Shown: positions 56,791 through 64,000 of the stretch, piece after piece
Position numbering within the stretch: the stretch's first letter is position 1
Layout of the letters: every line of letters begins with the position of its first letter
Assembly: GCA_029747015.1 (NCBI GenBank)
Contig: JAKOGI010000811.1
Coordinates: 241,501 to 305,500, forward strand
DNA length: 64,000 bases
Source: Carnegiea gigantea
Taxonomy: Eukaryota > Streptophyta > Magnoliopsida > Caryophyllales > Cactaceae
Reading direction: 5' to 3'
The notes under the pieces: generated by a model
The model's database searches: none
What the model saw: the letters and a program-made list of their open reading frames with translations, nothing else
Told to the model about the DNA's origin: nothing
Translations under genes and position numbers: made by a program

Positions 56791-59100
56791 GAATCTAGGT
56801 GTATATATGCATATGACTCCTTTTTCAAAGCTAAAAGGAGAAGTTCTAACTTGATTTACATGAACCAAGGGCCTTTATATGTCCTTTTATGAACCTGGGG
56901 AAAAGGAGCAGTAGAGAGGGGATGAGTTACCATATGCTCAGTGGATAATTCTCATCCCGAAAACAAAACAGTTGTACAAAATACTTTAAGTAGCAATCAC
57001 ACAGAAATTAGTATTTAATATTGACATATTAAATATACAAGACTATCTGCATCCCTTAACACTTTAATAACACCCCAAAACTCAAACGACATCCATCCCC
57101 ATCTTTAGTTCAATTCTCAAAAGCCTTGACCTTGCCTAGCCCACAAACCCTATACTGTAGTAGTGATGACCACACATTACTCTTACTTAATATCAACACA
57201 TTAAGCATAAATAACTCTGATAGCAAGCTATCTCTTCCTAAGACTTAGGAATTGAAGAAAACAGGCCGTTTGGCTCATTGTTAATCCTTAACGTCAAAAG
57301 AATTCATGCTGAGTTACCAAGTTGAGTTCTTTTAGCAAGAAAACGGAATTTAATGCATACAACAACAAGAACCTTCACTTAGACTAAATTAAGCACTTAT
57401 AAAAGCAATTTCTTCCTGAGAAGGTCATTTGGAAATCAACAAAAAGTGCTTTTTGAACAGTACATGTATTTTTCCAAACTTTTGCACAAGCATAGTCCTC
57501 AACGAGGAGTTTTCAACTCATAATAGGTATTAAAATCACTTTCAGGACGTCAGATTCACTTGTTAGTGCTCTCTTCAAGTGAGTCTTATAACTCACAACT
57601 CATGATATCCCGGGGCCTCTCATGATGATTTACTCTTACCCTCGTTAGGGTCTACTAGCGTTCCCACTTGTGGGCCTACTTCATAGGTGTTAGGGTTCTC
57701 GCATATCAAGTCTGCTCTCTAAACTGTGTCCAAACAATTAGCAGTATCCTCCTAGCCCAAAATATTTCACATGCATCTCGTGTTCAATACATTTAACATC
57801 GGAATTATCTTACAATAATGCTACTTCCATTTTCAAGAAGGCTAAAATGTTTTAAAGGCAACAACCAAGCTTAGAAAGCATAATAAATTCTCAGCTTAAC
57901 CAAGAAAATCCATAAACACGTTATCAGGCAAGTAACTTTACATAAAAGGGATATTTAGAGCTCGTTTCAAAAGCCATCAGTTTGCAACCCTATATAAACA
58001 ACTCAGTTTTCCAGCATTCCTAAGTGTGAATTTGCTACCAACCAAGACCATGAAACTCAAACTACTTTGTAAATGTAACCTTGAGCTCCCCCAACTTGTA
58101 ACTTTTCAAGATGCAAGATGGTGGGTAGATCCTTTCCACGTATTTTACACTATGACTTCAAAAATCAACTTATTGCAAAGAATGATAAATTTGCGAATGT
58201 GGGAGAAACTAATCAAACCAAGCCACCTTGAGCAACTCACACCTGACATTCATTCAAACATGTTTGAATGCGATTTCGATTAAGAAAGAGGATTTCATAA
58301 CTACTTCAGCTTCACAGTTTGTTGCCGACTCAACTTAAAGTTTATTTTTTAACAAACGGGTAGCCGTACGGACTCAGATAAGCCCCACCAACTTAATGAC
58401 CCTGCTATTTGACTCAGTCCACACCACGCACAGTACATAAATATTAAAAAAAAAAAAAGAGGCGGAGATGAACCTGGGTCCAGCTGCTGGTCGGTTCATA
58501 CTTATGGTTCAGAACTGAACTCGCGATTGAACCGGCTGAGCGCTGAGCCCTACCATCCTACCACCACATACACACATATACATATCCCTTCCCCCTTTAT
58601 ACACCACTTGATTGGACCCAATAATACGATATTCATGCAGCATCTGTATACGTGTCTAAACTGACAGCAAAATAAAGGAATAAAATTGCAAGCTTTCAAC
58701 GAAAGCATCTAATGGTCGCCTGTCTTCCTCAGCACCACACCTCCCCAAACTGCACCTCGAATTTGCATCTATTAAACTAGCTTCATGTCCTCGTCTTCTG
58801 TCTTGAGGCAAAACCGAGCCTTTCCTCTCTCTACTCACTCTCTTCTCCCTCCCTTACTGGGCACGCAGAAATCGTGGGGCTCGAAAACTGGAGACAGCAG
58901 ATGGAGGGTTGAGGTGTTGAAGATGGGGAACGTCTGGAGTATGTCGTGGCTGCTGAGGAAAAGAGGCACCTTTTCCCTTTGGTCTTTTTATTTGTTTGTT
59001 CGGCTTGGGTTCCCCCTTTTTGGCTACTCGACCAAAAACTGCTTGGAACTAAATACAACAAAGTCCAATTGGTTCTGACACGTAATAGCCCAATTCGACT
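56331..59100 (-). mobile_element. Long LTR related to the 4023-bp element, minus orientation
   Basis: Reverse-complement landmarks occur in the same order as in 24670-28692: a TATA box (ggtgtataaaggggg) near 58590, agtagaccctaacgagggta near 57650, a pyrimidine tract ending in CAG near 56890, and the terminus ...aggggtgttata at 56331. The outer end (about 59.1 kb) is not fixed. The frames at 58785-59078 and 58831-59061 lie in its U3-like part and are not taken as genes. Confidence 0.6.
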
Positions 59101-62100
59101 CTTTTAATCTCGCACAACCTCACATCGGCCTAATCTTGGATTAACTTGCTGAATTCCCACAATCACATAATAACTCAAGACAATTCTAAAAACTAATTCA
59201 CATCAATTAGTGCATTTAATGAATGCACAAAAATATTCATCTGATATAGCTCAAATAATAATACTTAGCCAATAAAATTATTAGTCTTAATAGATAGCTC
59301 ATAGTAATTTCTTGGCTATTACATAGTATCTCAAGGTCTATAAGAAAGAAATCAAAGTCAATTTCAAGTGGCATAAAGCCATATTGACGATAGTCAATGT
59401 CTCTTGAAAGGCAACAAACAAGAGACTTTGAAGAGTCATCAATGTCTTACATAGCAAAGAGACCTTGATGAAGTTTCTCTACTATTAGCTTATGAATAAG
59501 AAGGAGGTTTACCTTGATGATATACTTTTTAGAGACCGTTGGACTCATGTCTCTAGCCTAACAATCTGATGTAAAGGCTAAATATGATCTAACTACTTCA
59601 TCGACCTCCTTAATTGAAATATTAATGTTGGAGATGTATCCTATGTCCTTGAGTAATGAGTTTTGAAATGGACTAAGGCTAACATGAGAAAATTCAGTGT
59701 TACTCTTGAAAATGAAACTGCTCAAGTCAAAAGGTTGGTTGAAGATCACTCCTTATCGGCTATTCAAAGGCAAAAAGCCTCAAAATCTTATATTTCAAGG
59801 CCTTTCGGCACAAGTGCTTCATTCATCACAATCACAAGGAGAACCTTAGAAAATTTTGGTGTACCAACTCAAGCATCTCTGCTGGTTGTTCCCATCATAG
59901 CAAGGTATATACGAACAAAATAAGAGATCTAAGGTGGTTGAAGAAAGCATTCATGTTGTCCATGAAAAAAATAGCCTATCTTCTTTACAAGAGTTAAAGG
60001 TAACCAAGTAGGAAGATGAGGAAGAGATTCTAGTCAAATCCAATGAAGCTACCACCTGAAGTAAACTTCGAAGCACACTGAATCAACCTACTGAAGTAGT
60101 TAAGGATCCTGAAAGCAAAACTGCTTAAGACTCTAAAGTTAGACAAACTCCTATCTTTTGATACATAACCTTGAGAGCCAAGAAGATGATTCATGTGTCA
60201 ATTACCACATCGCCTTACTCTCTGATCTTAGCATAGAATATCAAGGTTGCAACATTGAGCTTCAGCACTCAAAGTTAAGGGCTTTGAAAATAGGTGAGAA
60301 AGTATACTTACAATCTGTGCTAGAGATTATGTTTAAGTATTAGCCTCACATGCTTGATTTTCATATATTCAAATGACAGATCAAAATGCTACAAGCATTC
60401 ATTGATTGAATTGTTTTTGATGGATAAAGAGATAATGTGCTTTAGTGGTTTGATACATACATGATTTGACTTTTAGCGGTCCTGTATGCATGATTGATTT
60501 TGATACAGATGCATACTTAGATGTGATCATCTTATGACTCTTGCGTAGCTATGTGGATCAATGTTTTTTTAATCCATGACATTTTCCCTTGAATTAGGAT
60601 CTAATGTGATTATATAATCCATATTATACTTTCTCTCACATAGCATGTGTTCCTTATGTGGTTATATGTCATACAGTTTGTCATTCATTGAACCACGAAC
60701 AATCTCAAAGTGATGTGCTGGACTAGACCTAAAAGCCTCATTTTTAAGACACTGAAACTTGTTTGGAAATATCAATGCAAGCTTATATGTCCACATTCTG
60801 GTGATCATGCTCATCATAGCCTAGATACATGACATCCTTCCTTAATTGAAACTTATCATGCTTCTTAAGTTTAGATGTCACCGATCATTTATGCATTAAT
60901 GTTGTCTTACGTTACATGGTTTGGTCACCATTATTTATTAACATATATATGCTTGTAATGTATAATATGTATCTATGCATGTGGTAAACGTCAAATGACT
61001 TAGCATACTCTATACTTATTTTGATTGGTCACATGCTTTAAACTACACTTCCTCGAATTTTTCATACATTCCATGCCTACCCCCATATGATACATTTATC
61101 ATGGGCTAATTGTTATCATGATAAAGTTTGAAATTGTTGTATGAGCTTTTTATACTTATTGCGGTTTTTCCTTCATGCTTTTATATTGCTCAAACTGCTT
61201 CCATAAGGGAGAGATAATTTGATCCATGTCATGTTGTCCTTCATGCTATTTGTGACTTTGCAACTCTTACTACTATTTTATGATTAGGCACATGGATAAT
61301 CTTATATTTTAATATTCTCTTCATGTGCCATATGTTTTATCATTCTTACTTAATTAACATGACATTAGTATGATTAATCGAAATGCACAACTTGAGGGGA
61401 GCCTACTCATAGATCTAACAAGGTTAATCAAATGAATGCAAGAAAAATAAGACCTTGACAAAAGATGAAAGCTACATGATCAAAAACGTATCGTGAAAAA
61501 CACTTTAAGGAAAAACATTAACATAATGTAAAGGTTGTGCAACTTCTCTAACCTTAAAAGCTAGTCAATGATCAACAGTGCACACAAAGCCAACATGCAA
61601 AGGGTAAGAAGCAAATTGGATGGCATGAAGCATATCCAAGCAGACTTTGTATTTGCCACCAATGTCATTAATCATCATCAGTCAAAGTGTTTATTAGTGA
61701 CCAACTTCAGTTGATCTATCCAACTTATTAGCTAACTAAATTATCATAGTTTGATTCCTCATCATGCTTGTAAATGCTTATATAATATGATCTTATTGAA
61801 TGTGTATTCTTTATAATGATATTGACAATAGAACAATCAATGTAGTTAAAAGATAACAACACAAGTCAAGGCACTTGATTTGAGATGTGATTCAGCGCCT
61901 TAGAGATGTCATACTTATTCTATGCCACACATGGTTATGTCATTTGCTTTGCTGTAATCATGCCCTGATTGCATTTGTGATTGCCTAAATTAATATCAGA
62001 TAGATTCCTGTATGATTTTACCGCTTGTTGATGTTAATTGCCTATGAGTGATAAACCTCATAAGATTATTTCATATGCCTGGATGAATCACATTTATTTT

Positions 62101-62340
62101 TAGGACACTTCATGCTTATAAGGCTTAGATCATGTTCTATTAATTAAATTAAGGAGGAGGAAACCATCTTGCTAGTTTGAATGCGTATCTTCTATGCCCT
62201 TACTCTTTCGTGTTATAAATTGCCTTTTATTGACGTGAATATAAGGGATAATGAATCTCAAACTTGATTGATTATCATATGCTTCATTTACATGGCAAAG
62301 CGAGAATTAAGAATGTTATTTCCCTATGCTACACACTTGC
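59100..62340. other. Unassigned AT-rich 3.2 kb
   Basis: Two short plus frames (59663-59923, SHxxSAIQRQKASKSY region; 60158-60343) have no recognised domain. 60.4-62.2 kb has no credible coding signal. It could be noncoding retroelement leader. Confidence 0.4.
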
Positions 62341-64000
62341 CATATTTTTCATTCCCATTCCTTTTGAAGGATTAAAATATAATAGGGCCATGTATCTGAC
62401 CATGCCTACCAAAAATAAGTTCGTACCCCATAACCGTAATGAAAAAGGGCCTTCAGTTAGCATATGCCCTCTTAGTAAAAGCTGATGATTTCACCATCCA
62501 AACTGTCTTGGGAGCCATTGCCCTTAACGTAGTAGTTGGAGGGATAGAAAGGAAGGTACCTTTCCACATCATAAACGTCCAAATTTCTTTCACCCACCTT
62601 TTCCGTCGCTTGTCACTAGATGATGAAAAGGCAATTCCAGCGCCTCTCCATCAAGGGTTGTGATAGTATTAAAAGGGGTCATCATGACTATAAATGTCAG
62701 CAAAATTATTGCCACCATCAACAAGTAAGCTTTAGTCTTAGAGGTCAAGCATAATGAGGATAGCATAGAATTGGGCTTTGCAGCCAAAGAATACACTACC
62801 ACCGGCTAAAAAGATGAAATCTCATTTGAAGTTGAACCCTTCTCAGCAAGAAGGTTCAAGATAAGAATCATAGGCCACCTACTTGGGATCAAGTTAGGGA
62901 AGAGGCCATGAATGTATATCCCTTTTTTAAGGTGAATCCCTTTGCTCACCTGTTTGGCTTTGGGTATCAGCCTTCTCCTCAAGAGCTTTATATGATGATT
63001 CAAGAAGAAAAGCTCAAATGGCACTCAAAAAATAGGGCTACCATATATATGGTACGCCTCTTGACCCTTAAGGGGACTCTCCTAAAGGAGTGGGAAGATG
63101 TACCTTATTTTGGGCTCCACAAACTAAAGATACATCCCACATCTAGGAGACATCCTTATGGATTCAAGATCTTCTACGACTGCACTTTCTATAAAGAAGA
63201 AGTCTACTTAACTGGAAAACATCCAATCAAAAACATATTATGCTTCCAAGGCCAGCTAAAACTATATTGGGTTGTTATTTCGTGTGGAAAAAAGAAGCAT
63301 AAAGAACTAGGATGGACGCTAATTGTGACTAGGACTTTTACCTTACGGATGTGATCACTAATATAGTTGAAGGGATGTGATACCGCACTGATATGTACCA
63401 CCAACAATGGGAAGGAAAGGATTAAGATGACCATTTGAGAGCCTAAAGGGCCTGACTTCCAAACCAAATTAAAACCTCAGTTATAAGCCAAAATCCTTTT
63501 TGGTTTACAAGTGAAGTCTCTCTCTTCTTTTAAATTGGTTTATACTAAAACTAATGCACTTATTCAGGACCTTAATAAAATAAGTAAGTATGATTCTTGT
63601 GTTCGCACTAATGAAAATCTAAACGCCCTAGACACTTAATTAATGACGAACAAAATTGAAATATAATTAGAATCCTTGAAGAAATGAAAACAATAAATGT
63701 TGCAATAAACAAAGAATCATAAGAGTTCAAATTGGGTTCATCCCTGATCACCAAAGAGGAAGAGTAATTTACTCACCTCCTAAAGCAATTTAAAGATGTC
63801 TTTGCATGGTTGTATCAAGACATGCATGGGATTGATTGAGGGATCGCCAAGCATAAGATCCCACTATATCCATACATGAATCCTATCAAACATGAACTCT
63901 GCTAAATAAAACTCAAATGGAACATAAAAAGAAAGTACACAATCAATCTAGATGCAGGCATCCTATGGTTTCCAATGACCTTGAATAGGTAGCCAACTTT
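62340..64000 (+). mobile_element. Second Tat-clade copy, 5'-truncated, runs off the window
   Basis: Starts at about the FEGLKYNRAMYLTM segment (equivalent to 24640), then TIQTVLGAIALNVVVGGIER and KVPFHIINV of the retropepsin, the linker (EVEPFSARRFKIRIIGHLLG), and the RT approach with taggtagccaactt at 63983, matching 38087. Stops throughout, for example in frame near 62660. It has none of the three insertions found in the first copy. Confidence 0.85.

Noticed and set aside
58785..59078. Overlapping frames on both strands near 58.8-59.1 kb
   Set aside because: Inside a long-LTR U3-like region; no domain; composition follows local CT/GA bias.
1..64000. CRISPR array, operon or bacterial defence system
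   Set aside because: Introns, LTR elements and MITEs show a plant nuclear genome; the tandem repeats lack spacer architecture.

Overview
The window is nuclear DNA of a flowering plant. The one host gene has many GT-AG introns, and almost everything else is retrotransposon or DNA-transposon debris. I cannot name the species.

Layout: (1) 1-17438, plus strand: the 3' part of a plant Munc13/PATROL1-type gene (DUF810, MUN domain). At least 16 exons can be traced with consistent phases to the TAG at 17436-17438; the 5' part lies outside the window. The exon at 89-253 has a frame conflict that may mean an inactive copy. Intron 7 is about 7.2 kb and holds a 4.2-kb long-inverted-repeat element, itself carrying a hAT MITE with a perfect 8-bp target-site duplication (TSD), a 1286-bp solo LTR with a 5-bp TSD, and a tandem array. 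(2) 17.4-19.1 kb: 3' flank and an 870-bp AAT/AAC simple-sequence block. (3) 19.2-20.35 kb, minus: decayed LINE reverse-transcriptase fragment. (4) About 22.8-40.1 kb, plus: decayed Tat-clade Ty3/gypsy element (gag, protease, RT, RNase H, start of integrase), split by three later insertions: a 4023-bp long LTR with TSD ctata, a 7.3-kb Athila-like element with gag and protease but no visible RT/RNase H/integrase, and a 526-bp hAT-type MITE. (5) About 41.3-52.3 kb, minus: a nearly full-length, decayed Athila-like Ty3/gypsy element with two LTRs, a tRNA-Asp-type primer-binding site, gag, protease, RT, RNase H and integrase. (6) 52.3-59.1 kb: a 1.6-kb segment present twice, a probable copia-type LTR/primer-binding-site remnant, and a second long LTR related to the 4023-bp one. 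(7) 59.1-62.3 kb: unassigned AT-rich DNA. (8) 62.34-64.0 kb, plus: a second, 5'-truncated copy of the Tat element. It lacks all three insertions and so serves as an empty-site control inside the window.

The host gene probably encodes a membrane-trafficking tether or priming factor. No retroelement reading frame looks intact. I found no CRISPR, operon, convincing tRNA or rRNA. The most notable structures are the nested insertions with their empty-site copy, the RT-less gag-protease element beside a complete relative, the long inverted repeat inside a gene intron, and the 76-bp perfect palindrome in intron 4. All family names come from motif recognition by eye, not from a search.
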